DNA from: Takakia lepidozioides
Lineage: Eukaryota; Streptophyta; Takakiopsida; Takakiales; Takakiaceae
DNA: 60,000 bases
NCBI GenBank assembly: GCA_030704615.1
Contig: CM060731.1
Coordinates: forward strand, 95,400,756 to 95,460,755
Reading direction: 5' to 3'
In this document: positions 10,027 to 20,599 of the stretch, piece by piece
Numbering within the stretch: position 1 is the stretch's first letter
How the letters are laid out: each line of letters begins with the position of its first letter
The notes under the pieces: model-generated
What the model was told of the DNA's origin: nothing
Databases searched by the model: none
Seen by the model: only the letters and a program-made list of their open reading frames with translations
Translations under genes and position numbers: made by a program

Positions 10027-10756
10027 TGTCACGGCCCTTTGCCTTGAGGGCAGTGGGGGGGTCGGGACACAAGAGGGGCTGCCCCTGTGGTGGGGGCAGT
10101 AGCAGCAATAGGTACGGGGGCTGAAGCACCCTTGAGTGCCCAAGGCACTCAAGGAGGCGGAGGCGCTCACTAGGTGGAGCCCTGCACACCGGGTTGCGGT
10201 GGGGGTGGCTCCACAAGGGGTGGTGGTAGCTTAGCGGGACTTAGTGGGGGTGGCATAGGACTCACCATGGGGTGGAGACCTCGAGGTGGGAGTCGTGGGG
10301 AGTCTTGGGACTCATCATGGTCCATTGGGGCCGCGGTGAGTGGGCCAAGACTCACCGCGACTCACCACCGGGAATCGAGGGTCTTCGTGGTGGTTTGCCA
10401 TAAAATGGCATGGCTGGTTGTGAAACCCCCGCGGACAGCTACAGAAGTATATATAGGGAGTAGTAACCCCGAGAACGGTTCAAGCCCGTTGGTGACCAAA
10501 AACTAGTGAGTAAGCGAGCGAGCCGGAAAGCGACCAAAGAGTGGGGAGCTGTTCCGGACTGCCAACTACCAAAGGGAATTCCCGCTGGTTCCAAATCGGT
10601 GGAGCGTTCTTTGGGAGAACAAAGGGGGGACCGTTATGCCCCGGTGAGCAGCCGAAGCTCCAAGTTGGCCCGGCGGCCAAGTTGGGAGTCAGGCGCGCGC
10701 ATCAAAGCGAGTAACTATGACTTGAAGGGGAGCTTACCGAAGTGAGGTGCGCGACA
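10027..10756 (+). mobile_element. Solo LTR, 730 bp, with 5-bp target duplication
   Basis: The sequence starts TGTCACGG and ends GCGCGACA. It is flanked by ATGTG on both sides (10022-10026 and 10757-10761). Copy A2 carries the uninterrupted site (CAATTCATGTGGATCAA at 23635-23651), so the insertion is proven by comparison. No internal retrotransposon sequence remains, so this is a solo LTR made by recombination. Its parts recur at 11159-11393 (plus) and 11749-12036 (minus). Confidence 0.95.
10448..10455 (+). promoter_or_regulatory. TATA box of the solo LTR
   Basis: TATATATA lies about 420 bp into the LTR, followed by GGGAGTAG, in the usual place for the LTR promoter. The same motif is seen in reverse in the fragment ending at 12036. 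Confidence 0.6.
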
Positions 10757-11155
10757 ATGTGGATCAATAAAAACCCCATTGTGCCCTCTATTTGTTCTAT
10801 TCTTTATCCATCGTTCCCAAAATGCGTCATTCCTCATTACGTTTGGGATTGGGAGTGTGGGTGGATTTTGCAAGTGGCTGGTAGGCTGAAATGGGCCCCC
10901 ATTGTACAGATCAGTACCACCCTACCATTTGCGAAACATTGCCTTTCAATATGTAATTCTAAAAAACATTGCCGAACCTCCTTCATCGGGAGGTCCTTCT
11001 CCCCCTATGACCGTGACACCCTAAACCCTATTCCCGCGGACACTCATTTCCGGAAAATAGTCCTGCTCATGTTTTTTTCGACACTTACGACTCTGCTCAT
11101 GGCTCATGGCTCATGGTTCATGCCGCTCATGGCTCATGGCTCATGAAATAGCAGC
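10757..11155 (+). other. 3' terminal region of element A, copy A1
   Basis: Non-coding sequence matching 23641-24007 of A2. It ends with short GCTCATGG repeats and CATGAAATAGC. Similarity between copies stops here, so this is probably the element's right end. A2 has fewer GCTCATG units. Confidence 0.6.
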
Positions 11156-11158
11156 CCC

Positions 11159-11393
11159 CCCGGAAAGCGACCAAAGAGTGGGGAGCTGTTCCGGACTGCC
11201 AACTACCAAAGGGAATTCCGCTGGTTCGAAATCGTTGGAGGGTTCTTTGGGAGATCAAAGGGGGGGACCGTTATGCCCCGGTGAGCAGCCGGAGCTCCAA
11301 GTTGGCCCGGCGGCCAGGTTGGGAGTTAGGCGCGCGCATCAAGCGAGTAACTATGACTTCAGAAGAGAGCTTACCGAAGTGAGATGCGCGACA
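11159..11393 (+). repeat. LTR 3' fragment (left arm of an inverted pair)
   Basis: Matches 10527-10756 of the solo LTR, ending with GATGCGCGACA. It begins abruptly after the end of element A. Confidence 0.9.
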
Positions 11394-11748
11394 TGCGGTA
11401 TGTGAAGGTGGACGGAAATTCGGTACCGCATTTCCATTCTGATTGAGAATTATGAACAACGGGAACTGAAATGGGGCACCGCATTTCCGTCCGAGTCGCA
11501 CCTTCCGACATACCAGAACGGAAATGCGGTGCCGCATTTTCGTTTTGTATCTGAGGCATGGAGAGGAGGGACGGAAATGTTGCACCGCATTTCCGTCCAT
11601 TTGAGACCTTCATACTCTCCAGAACGGAAATGCAGTACCGCATTTCCGTTCTGACTGAAAATCGTGAACCATCGGAACTGAAATGCGGCACCGCATTTCC
11701 GTCCGAGTGGCACCTTCCGACATTCCAGAACGGAAATGCGGCGCCGCA
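11394..11748. repeat. Palindrome array I fragment between inverted LTR ends
   Basis: Seven palindromes of the array I type with the same spacer phrases (AAGGTATGTGAAGG, GAGTCGCACC, TTTTGTATCTGAGGCATGGAG) at about 53-bp spacing. It is bounded exactly by two LTR 3' termini pointing toward each other. Confidence 0.9.
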
Positions 11749-12036
11749 TGTCGCGCACCTCACTTCGGTAAGCTCCCCCCTCAAGCCATAGTTACTCGCT
11801 TGATGCGCGCGCCTAACTCCCAACCTGGCCGTCGGGCCAACTTGGAGCTCCGGCTGCTCACTGGGGCATAATGGTCCCCCTTTGATCTCCCAAAGAACCC
11901 TCCAACGATTTCGAACCAGCGGAATTCCCTTTGGTAGTTGGCAGTCCGGAACAGCTCCCTACTCTTTGGTCGCTTTCTGGCTCGCTCGCTTGCACCGTTC
12001 TCGGGGTTACTACTCCCTATATATACTTCTGTAGCC
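11749..12036 (-). repeat. LTR fragment in inverse orientation (right arm)
   Basis: Reverse complement of about 290 bp of the solo LTR, from its 3' end (TGTCGCGCACC on the plus strand) to its TATA box. It is fused directly at about 12036 to gypsy pol sequence. Confidence 0.9.
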
Positions 12037-13027
12037 CGGGAGTGCGATCCTTCCTAGGACTCGCCTCCTATTACCGGAAGTATGTGAGAAATTTCGCCAA
12101 GATCACGGGGCCGTTGTTAGACCTTCTGTGTAAGTCCAAAGTCTGGGCATGGAACACCTTTTGTGGCCAAGCTTTTGCTGAATTGAAGGAGCGGATGGCG
12201 GAAGCTCCAGTCTTGAAAATCCCGGAGTTCGATCGTCCGTTCGAGATTCATACAGATGCGTCGAACTTCGCGATTGGGGGTGTACTGATGCAAGATGGAC
12301 GTCCAGTGGCTTACGAAAGTAAGAAACTGAATGAAGTGGAGCGACGGTGGCCGACGCACGAGAAAGAGATGAAGGCGGTGGTGCACTGTCTTGAGCTTTG
12401 GTGCCCACTATGTTGGTTCCAACCCACTGAAGGTGTTCACGGACAATGTCACGGTGAAGTATTTTGCCACGCAGCCCAAGTTGTCCCCAAAACAACTTAG
12501 GTGGCAAGATACTTTGGCGGTGTTTGACGTGGATATCCAGTACAAACCGGGACGGGACAACGTGGTGGCCGATGCTTTAAGTAGAAAGCAGCAGCTCTTG
12601 TTGGTGTACAGGGGCGAGACGACGCTCCAAAGGAAGATCCGGAAGGCTTGCCGGAAGGATGAGCTGGCGAAGTCCGTGATGCAGGACTTGAGGATGGGGG
12701 TTAAATCGTAGTTCCACTTGCAAAATGGACTGCTCCAGTATAAGCAAAAGCGTCTCTACGTGCCGAAGGGAGGGATCAGAGATAGCCTCTTGAGAGAATG
12801 CCATGATAGCCCGCTTGCGGGCCACGGCGGAGCCAAACGCACTGCGGCACTCTTGAAGAAAAAGTATTTCTGGCCCAAACTGAGGGAGGAGGCAGAGGAG
12901 TATGTCAAGACATGCACCACATGCCAACAAAACCGGAGCGAGTACAAAAAGCAAGCGGGGCTGTTACAACCCTTGCCGATTCCAGAGGGGACTTGGGAAA
13001 GCGTCTCGATGGATTTCATGACTGCTA
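12037..13027 (+). pseudogene. Family B Ty3/gypsy pol fragment: end of RT, RNase H, start of integrase
   Basis: Begins in the RT thumb at [16 protein letters not shown], then the RNase H domain (EIHTDASNFAIGGVLMQDG, ending YKPGRDNVVADALSRK) and the integrase zinc finger and start of the core (HGGAKRTAALLKKKYFWP, CTTCQQNR, SMDFMTAI). A frameshift lies near 12400 and a TAG at 12709. It overlaps the same family's fragment at 28823-29010 at high identity. It ends where family C sequence starts, so the integrase core is lost. No function remains. Confidence 0.9.
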
Positions 13028-14404
13028 TTGCAGAACATTGCCACAACTACTATAGACAATGTCTATAGTAGAATAGCGGAGTTACAGGAGGATATAGACG
13101 GCCTGCAGACTCAAGTGGAGGACCTCACTTCAAATATCGACAAGAGAGTCTGTGTATCTGATGAACAGCTAATGGCTTCCTATTTAAAAGCGAGAACTTT
13201 AGCTTTTCAGTCTTCTTCACAGGAGGTGCAGGAGATGCCAATGGTACAAGAGCCAGTGCCACCAACATCACAACAAGTCACTGTGCCAATAGCTGACCCT
13301 GTTGTTACTACAACTACACCACAGCCACCATAGTCTGAGGTATGGGGCAATGCTGCTTTTAACCCACCTAAAACTCCAGCTGCAAGGGAGTACAGTAGGG
13401 CTATGATTCTGCCCTTCAACCAAATTCCCATCATGTTGGATTTGGCTTGGAAAGAATTTAGTCCTCCGCAGTCATTTGCACATTACTACCAAATCATGCG
13501 CATTTGGCTGCCAGTGGCAACTAGGACTAAAGTTCTTCCGAACAATCGACCAATTGAAGATCATCACTTGGCACAATACTGGCATGAGGCAGGTACAATG
13601 TTGAGGGAATTAATTGCCTTCCAAGTTGTACATGGATTCATTTATACCAGGACCAAGGAGGTAGCGAGTATTGTCATGGGATGTGGATTATACTACGCTG
13701 CTTGTTTTCTGGTACGTTATCACATTGAGCAGCAAAAGATGCAAGCGCGCTTTCTGAGTTATTCTAGTGGGGATCATTGGGTCTTACCTTCAGTGCCACC
13801 TCATATGTACCTATATGAGCCAAAAGTTATGATGCAAAACGATTCTCAAATTCGTTCATGGTTTCAGGCAGCCTGGAACAATTTGTCAACACAGAAATTC
13901 GGCATTGATGATATTTTCTATAAGGCACATGTGGCATGGAAATACTTGAACAAGTCACAAGTCATTGGTACCCCACTCACCTGGACAGACAAGGAGCTCA
14001 GTGTCTTCACCAATTTTGCAGTTCAGCGTTTATACCAAGTTTTAAAATATAAACTTCCAGACATGGTAGGACAACATTGTATGCCCCAGAGGATTCCACC
14101 AAAAGTTCGACAATTAAAACACCTGAGAGGTGATGAGGATTCTGATACAACTGTTTCTTCGGCGGATTCTTTTGACATGGGAGAAGACTATGCAATTCAG
14201 ATGGAAGAAAAGAAGCGACGGGGGTCTCCTATGCCTGAAAGATTACCTCGATATCAGCCTCCAGAGGGCCTTACATATCCAAGTAGTGTTCAATCATCTC
14301 CGTCAACCAGTGGCAGACCTCGGGCTCGCACACAAAGTCCTTCACGAGACTCTCAACGTCAGAAGGGTGCTCACTCACAAAGGTTTGCTAATCCCAAACA
14401 GTAA
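13028..14404 (+). pseudogene. 3' (env-position) ORF of family C, coiled coil plus unknown domain
   Basis: One frame of about 458 codons broken by a single TAG at 13331-13333, most simply CAG to TAG. The N-terminal part (13043-13190) is a heptad-rich coiled coil (IAELQEDIDGLQTQVEDL). The C-terminal part (13403-14404) is a 333-aa domain of unknown function with AWKEFSPPQSFAHYYQIM, a mildly hydrophobic stretch VMGCGLYYAACFLVRY, LTWTDKELSVFTNFA, and a basic, Ser/Pro-rich tail. It lies just before a polypurine tract and 3' LTR, the place where Athila-type gypsy elements carry an env-like ORF. No signal peptide or clear membrane anchor is seen, so I call it positional only. The start of the ORF is lost at the junction with family B. 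Confidence 0.65.
13048..13072. repeat. Perfect 12-bp inverted repeat at an element junction
   Basis: CTACTATAGACA, one base, TGTCTATAGTAG. It lies at the join between the family B integrase fragment and the family C ORF. Confidence 0.85.
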
Positions 14405-14425
14405 ACCGTGAGGACACGGCTTTTT

Positions 14426-14442
14426 GAGAGGGGAAGGGGTAA
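14426..14442 (+). promoter_or_regulatory. Polypurine tract of family C
   Basis: GAGAGGGGAAGGGGTAA directly abuts the TGTTAG start of the LTR at 14443, as expected for the plus-strand primer site. Confidence 0.8.
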
Positions 14443-15262
14443 TGTTAGAGGACTGCCAGGGACTTAGACATTTTTACGGGATCTGAGGAGTACCCTTAAT
14501 TTTTGCACAGACTGAGACCAATAGGAGCCTTAGGGGTGATAACAGCGCACTGTAGAGGGGGGTTACACAGCCCGTCACAGTCGTCACAGCCAACGCAGTC
14601 GTCACAGCCGACACAGCCATCACAGCCAACACAGCCCGTCACAGTCGTCACAGCCGACACAGCCAACACAGCCCGTCACAGTCGTCACAGCCAGTCACAG
14701 CCCGACACAGCCAAACACAGTAGCACAGCCAGTCACAGCCCGTCACAGTTTCACACAGCCAGTCACAGCTTGACACAGCTGTCACGACCATAGGGAACGG
14801 ATAGCAGGACAAGGAACGACTATGGGGAACAACACCTGCAAATGGAACATGTTAGTTCACGGACGACGGTTAGTGAGGGAAACGGTTAGAGCCACGGGTA
14901 GGAAGATAAAGGGAGAAGCAAGGACTGAGAGGGGGACGAATCTTGGAAGCACTCGAGGGGGAGGACTTCTTGGTCATGGATGAGAGGGGATCGGGCGCAG
15001 AGCAAGAACGGAAGCAAGCATGGAGAGCACGGTGAAGGAGGAGAGATGATTAGTAAATGCTTGTTATATGCAAAGCTGTAGTGATATTGTAGAGGAGATT
15101 AGAGACACAATGGCTTCGGCCTGATACCTGATAAATCATAATCTGATACTTATACGATACAATCACACTGTGTAGAGAGATCTGAGTGAAGCTGTGGAAT
15201 GAATGGATGAGTTCATGAGCAAACTGATACTCAATTATCAATAGTAAGGTAGCTAGCTAACA
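14443..15262 (+). mobile_element. Family C LTR-a (3' LTR), 820 bp
   Basis: Bounded by the inverted ends TGTTAG and CTAACA. It matches LTR-b (31552-32421), LTR-c and LTR-d. It contains a CACAGCC minisatellite (14566-14790). It sits in the 5' part of element A copy A2: sequence resumes at TCTGTTCTTCTTATGCTCG, matching 1632 onward in A1. The matching 5' LTR is missing, so the element was truncated. Confidence 0.92.
14566..14790. repeat. CACAGCC minisatellite inside LTR-a
   Basis: Tandem units of 8-10 bp alternating GTCACAGCC, ACACAGCC and CGTCACAGT types. Length and unit order differ in each LTR copy. Confidence 0.93.
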
Positions 15263-15552
15263 TGAATCTGTTCTTCTTATGCTCGAACCTGAGAGGGAGG
15301 GAGTGCGTGCACCAGAGAAGAGCATCATCGCATGCTCCGAAAATTGTACTTCGGACGTAGGCCAATGCCGAAGGGGAGGAAGCAGATGCGTCTATAGGAG
15401 GAGATTGCCATCTCGCAGCATCAGGGCACGCAGGCAACCCAACCACTAGTGAAAGCTCCGTGCTATCGGGATTTTCCAGCTGATCGAGCACCGAAACCCC
15501 CCTCATTTTTCTTCTGCAATTCTTACACTGTATGCTAGGAGACTTGAATGCA

Positions 15553-18500
15553 GAAGATGTTTGCATGCCTAACCGGAAAGGTGGACGTGCTGGAGGGATC
15601 ATAGGAATCCAAAGAGCCGCAGGCACAGTCCGTGGAGCTAGCTGCAGCACGCACACCCAGCTGATCCACGAGCACGGGTCTTCCTACCGGGCCTAGCCCT
15701 GTGCATTTCAAGGACGCGGCTTCGAAGGGCAAGTCTTTGCAGTTCAAAGCCCCAGAGAGCGACTCGCGTTCGAAGGTCATGGAGAATCGCCAGCAGGGGT
15801 CTAGCCCTTCTCCAGCAAAGACGAAGAAGAAGCAGCCCGTCCTTCAACTTGTTTCTGAACTGGACCAGGCCGTTTCCCCCCCACCCAGGCGAATGAAGCA
15901 GATTCAATTGCAGCAGACACCTTCATCTGCAAGAATGAGGAAGCAGAAGGCAATCAGGGGGAGGGCGGAGCAGTCTCCCGCAAAACCGATTCCACGAGCT
16001 GAAGCCCAGTTCCTGCTTGATTTCCAGCCTGGTGATGTTGGGGGCGTCTCTGCTCCAGCGAAGGCAATGGGATCGACCGATTTCGTCGATCTGGTACCGG
16101 AGGAGGGTGCTGCCGCTCAATGTTCGCAGCAAGACCTGACCACCGTTGAGGAAGATCTTCAGAATACTGCAGGCTCGGAGGAGGCCTCTGTAATTGCAGA
16201 ATTGCCCGCAAAGATTCCCCAGAGTGCAGCTCTAGTTGGGGATGCTCCAGCTGCTCAGCCCCTACCGCCACCAGCAGAAATGTCCCCAGAGGAATTCCAA
16301 AGTGCAGCGGATACAATGTTGGAGGAGACACATAGTAGCATTGGCAGAGTTCTGGGCAGCAGGGTATTCCAGCGGACTCTTCGAATCCCACTCTGTCGCA
16401 TGGTCTCCCTTCCCATCGTCAGGCAGGCACTTCCCGGAGATGTGGATAAGCTCAAGTTTGCATTTCGAGAAGGGTACCATCTAGGTTCGCCAGCCTTCTA
16501 CGTTTCCCTTGAGAATGAGGACGGCGAATCTCGTAGACCCACTGCGGATGAATTGTCAACATGGGATACCCACTGGCACACTCGCAACGACAAATTCGAG
16601 GCAACGCTGAAGGGTGATCCAGACTTCGGCCATATGTCGGGTAAACGGGAATCACCGACTTCTTGCCTGGTGGGAGTACATCAATGCCAAGCACATTGGC
16701 TGGCATTACATGGTGGAGTGTGTCATCCTCAAGGTGAAGGTGGCAGACTCCTCCCTGCTCAAGAATGCCATGGCGGACCTCAACTCGTAAGATACTCATA
16801 CCCTCCCAAGCACATTCGAAATGCGGTGCCGCATTTCGGTTTCCAATCTGTTTTGTTTCCGTGCTTTCGTGGACTGAACTGGAGAGTGTGCCTTGCAGGG
16901 TCACTGAAAATGCGTACGTGCATACCCACATGGCACATATGCTGTACAGGGTGGGAAATCTGGTCTCACTGATCCGCACATGTTTGCGGAAATACTGGAG
17001 CCCGAGCTCATTCAGAAAGCCGTGGCAAAAACTGACCGGACATGGTATCGTCTCACTATGGATGAAATGGTGGAGGTGATATACGAAGTAAGACGTCCTC
17101 CCATTTCCCTCTGCTCATCCTTCCCCAATTTTCAGTAATCTTTCCACATGAATCGAATGTAACGCTTCTGCATGTTTTTGTTGGCAGTCAAACATCAAGC
17201 TGGATTTGGCCCATGCCAAACGCTTCTTCATGGAAAATGAGGGGCAGGTCAAAACATTGCAGTCATTGACTGAGCACTTAAAGGAAGCCGGGGTCAAGTC
17301 CAGAACGAAATACAAGTCAAAGCTTGTGAAGCTGGTGGCCATTGCAGATCCGGCACTTGGAAAGGACTTCATCCCCGAGATTGCAAAACACTATTCTCGG
17401 GCCATGCAGCCGACCATGCAGTTGGAGAAATTGCGTCACCTCTCAACGGCATGTGTTGAAGCGAAAGAGAAGGTGATGTTTCAATGCACTGAAGTTCCTT
17501 CCTAGCAATAGCCACTCTTCTTCCTGCTCCTGACATTGGATCGGAAATGGCAGACACGGTGGCTGTCGATCTGGAATGCATCGGAGAGTATAAGGACAAT
17601 GTGGTCTTTTCCACTCGAAGTTTCCGACCCTGCAGTGGATGTGTGGCTCAACCGCGTGACTTGGTGGTTCCAGATAATTCAAGGTACTTCCCCAGATTTG
17701 CTTTTCTGAAATGAATTCCCTGAACTGCTACGTGACAATGCATGTGGGAATCGCAGGTAATGACGAATGCGAATGAACAAGTCGTAATGCATACAAATTC
17801 GTTCGGCTTGTACGTCAAATGGGATGGAACACAGACATTGGAAGACTACGTGACACGTTTCAGATGTGCGTACAAGGACAACCTCTTCGCCAGGGAGCTG
17901 CAGACAGCAAGAAGGAGCGTGGAGTTTACACATCAGGAGGGAGCGGGAAAAGCTGCAATGCGAATTGTTTACAGGTGAAGCCTAGCTGTCCTTGTATGCA
18001 AAGCCTGGTTATGAGGTTTGTCTGGGAAATGCGGCACCGCATTCGCATTTTAAGTTTTCGGTTGCACTCTGCCAGTACGTTGGTCTCAACTTTTGCTCAC
18101 GCATGCTGACTGCCCTGCAGGTATATGAAATACGTGCTTCTTCAAACAGGGGCCCTGGCTCAAGAGCCCCCGCTCTTCATGGCTTGGACCGTGGCGGGCC
18201 CAAGCAGTGTCTACACACCCGAGATGCAGAAACAATGGCATGCCGCGCATCTGGTTGGATGCCCGTGGTACCTGGACATGTCTGGCGGAATTGTTGACGA
18301 GTCTGAGAAAGATCTGCACGCGAAAGCAGAAGAGAAGAGAAAGGAAAGACGTGTCCCTGCTCGGCCAGAGTCGGCAAAGGAAGCTGCTGCTCTGGAACAA
18401 TCCAGAAAGGCAGCTGAGATGGCACAGAAGACGGTGGATGCAGCTGTGCAGGCTCAAGAGAAGGGGTCGAAGAAGCGGACTCGCCAGCAAGGAGCAGCAG

Positions 18501-20474
18501 TTGTGACACCCAAGAAAACGAAGAAGCAGAAACAGATAGTGTAGGTAGAGGGTGAGGAAGAGGACTCCGATGGAGACTTTGCAACCAGCCCACCCCCCGA
18601 GACGCAGCCGAAATCCCCTGTGCCCACCGTTGTCACGAGAGGGACGAGAACTGGCTCGGCAAAGAAGGCACTCTTCAACCCCCCGGGGGGCACCCTTTCG
18701 AGCCGGTGGAAATGAAGAGGCCGAAAGTGGATCCCGATACAGTAGTCCAGTGTGTGAATGAGAGTTTCTTGGCGGCTTTGGATGGACGGGCAGCCAAGTT
18801 GGCATACATGAAGACCATGGAGGGTCTGAAGGGCAGAGCACTGAAGAAGGCGGCTGCCGAAGAGCCTTCTGACACCCCTGGGTTTCTGAAGATGGTCTCG
18901 TTCTTTGAGAGGGTGTGTGCAGACAATGATTGCAGGAGGGGCGGAAATGCCACCAAGTGGTCTTGCGATATGATCATCTTGGATATTCCGGACGGAGAGC
19001 CTGTGGAAGGACTGCAAGCTTTGCCATCTTGGAACAGGTACTCCGAGGACTTTTGGAAGAAAGGATTCGGGCTCGCCCGCATGGTGTTGGACGACAGAGG
19101 CTATGTGGTTGTCTTGGCGAGCAGAGGCAAAAACACGCACACAGGAATTGCGAAGTGGACCCGCAAGAGCGCCGTCCCAATTCTGAAGAAGAAGTGGACG
19201 TGCATCAACACATTGGGCCTTCGGTCGGAAGGGAAGAAGGTAATTACGACCTTGGCACTCGTCCTTTCATTTTCTTAGGAGTTTTGAAATGCGGTGCCGC
19301 ATTCGATTTCTAATCGTTCCCCACTATGTATGCAGACGAAGCAGTTCGATGCATACTGCTTTGTGAATGAGAACTCCTCCTTTGCTTTCCAAAAGGATGG
19401 ATTGTTGGTTGACCCGAACTGCAACCCCATCGATTACGACGTCCTGTTCAACAACGTTCCCACGGAACTTCTCCCTCATAGCCTCACTTCAACTGAACCC
19501 CTGCGGTATTCACGCACTCGGAGCCCTGCCGTCATTCAGACAATTATGGAGACATGCACTGACGTGGAGGGCACAGTGCTCGACCTCATCTGTGGGACAG
19601 GTATGCAAAATCTCTATTCTATGCTGTTCTGCAAATTCTTGTTATGCTTTAATTCGCAACATCTGAAGGGCCATGTCATAATGTGTGGATGGCATTGTAA
19701 CAGGTGCCTCAATGTGGGCTGGGCGGTTTTCCGACCGGCACCTCTTTGCCTACGAGGAGGACACATCCGTCTGGGGATCCCATCTGGAAGGGCTGCAACG
19801 GAATGTGCAGGCTCCCATCGAAGCCAAAGACTCCTTGGATTCGTCGGAGTCGGAGGAAGAGACAGTGGACATTGATGCCGAGGAGAACCCAAAATACAAG
19901 TGAGTGCAAACATTGTAAGTTTGCAAAGCCTTCTGGGTGATTTTTTGTCAAACGCATTTCCAGACTGTGGTTCTCATTGGTCTCGTTGGTGATTGTTATG
20001 TGTAGGATTCTAGGATCCGGGTCGAAACATGTAGGGCCTACACTTCCTGCCAGGAAGAATGTCCCGTTCTTTGCGAGGGGCGACTTCATGACGAGCCCGG
20101 TGAAGGACTACTCCCTTCCTAGTTATGCAGCTAGACTTGCAAATACAGCGATTAGACGATGTGAGAATCCCAGTAAAGTAGAGCAGATTTTGGAGAGGGC
20201 TAGGGAGGACAGAAGGATAAGGAAAGAGTTGGCAACAGCTGAGACAGGTAGACGGGTGCGAAAGTTCATATGTGATTCAGCGGATGAGAGCGATGCAGAC
20301 AGGGAGGACGACGAGCCAACGGAGGTGAGATGGTCGGTTCCGCAAGGTGAAGATGGGATTTTCAAAAGCTTGGCCAACGAGCAGTCCGCTGGAGATGAGA
20401 AAGGCAATGACGGGGTGGAGGCGGAGCAGGACAGTCAAGGACAGGACGACGATAGTGATGATTTTCAAGATTAA
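15553..20474 (+). pseudogene. ParB-like domain + beta-class DNA methyltransferase, copy A2 (decayed)
   Basis: Same gene structure as 1925-6826. Exons about 15553-16786, 16899-17087, 17188-17472, 17554-17673, 17757-17974, 18121-19239, 19336-19600, 19704-19899, 20006-20474. It keeps the 7C run that restores the frame lost in A1, and has an intact exon 7 and exon 9. Lesions: TAG at about 15600 and TGA at about 15661; a ~19-bp deletion near 16640 that removes FFVWD of the DGNHR motif; a base lost near 16952; a G-to-A change at the exon 4 donor (17674); TAG at 18541; a C/G-run indel near 18685. Motif IV reads CDMIILDIPDG as in the other copies, so the unusual DIPD is ancestral to all three and not a defect of one copy. 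Confidence 0.78.
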
Positions 20475-20518
20475 TAGAATTTTAATGAACTCTTTGTACA
20501 TTTAAATTATATTCCACA

Positions 20519-20528
20519 GTATATAAAG
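20519..20528 (+). promoter_or_regulatory. TATA box upstream of array II, copy A2
   Basis: GTATATAAAG at the same position as 6871-6880 relative to gene and array. Confidence 0.5.
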
Positions 20529-20599
20529 GAAATTCTCCCCGTCCTTCATGTCCCCTCTCCCATGTGCTTCTCAACGACAACATCGTCCAAACCTGGTCC

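Larger units (their letters stand above)
1421..11155 (+). mobile_element. Element A, copy A1 (ParB-methyltransferase element)
   Basis: This region is co-linear and nearly identical with 15271-24007 and, for the methyltransferase gene, with 44394-44647 plus 55727-59275. In order it holds the ParB-methyltransferase gene (1925-6826), a TATA box, palindrome array II (6960-7990), a minus-strand gene (8250-8858), a plus-strand paralogue (9235-9947) and a 3' region ending in GCTCATG repeats near 11155. A solo LTR (10027-10756) interrupts the copy. A1 and A2 stop being similar at the same base run (CATGAAATAGCAGCCCC), which suggests a true right terminus. The left terminus is not resolved. Introns are present in every copy, which argues for spread as DNA rather than by reverse transcription. 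Confidence 0.75.
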
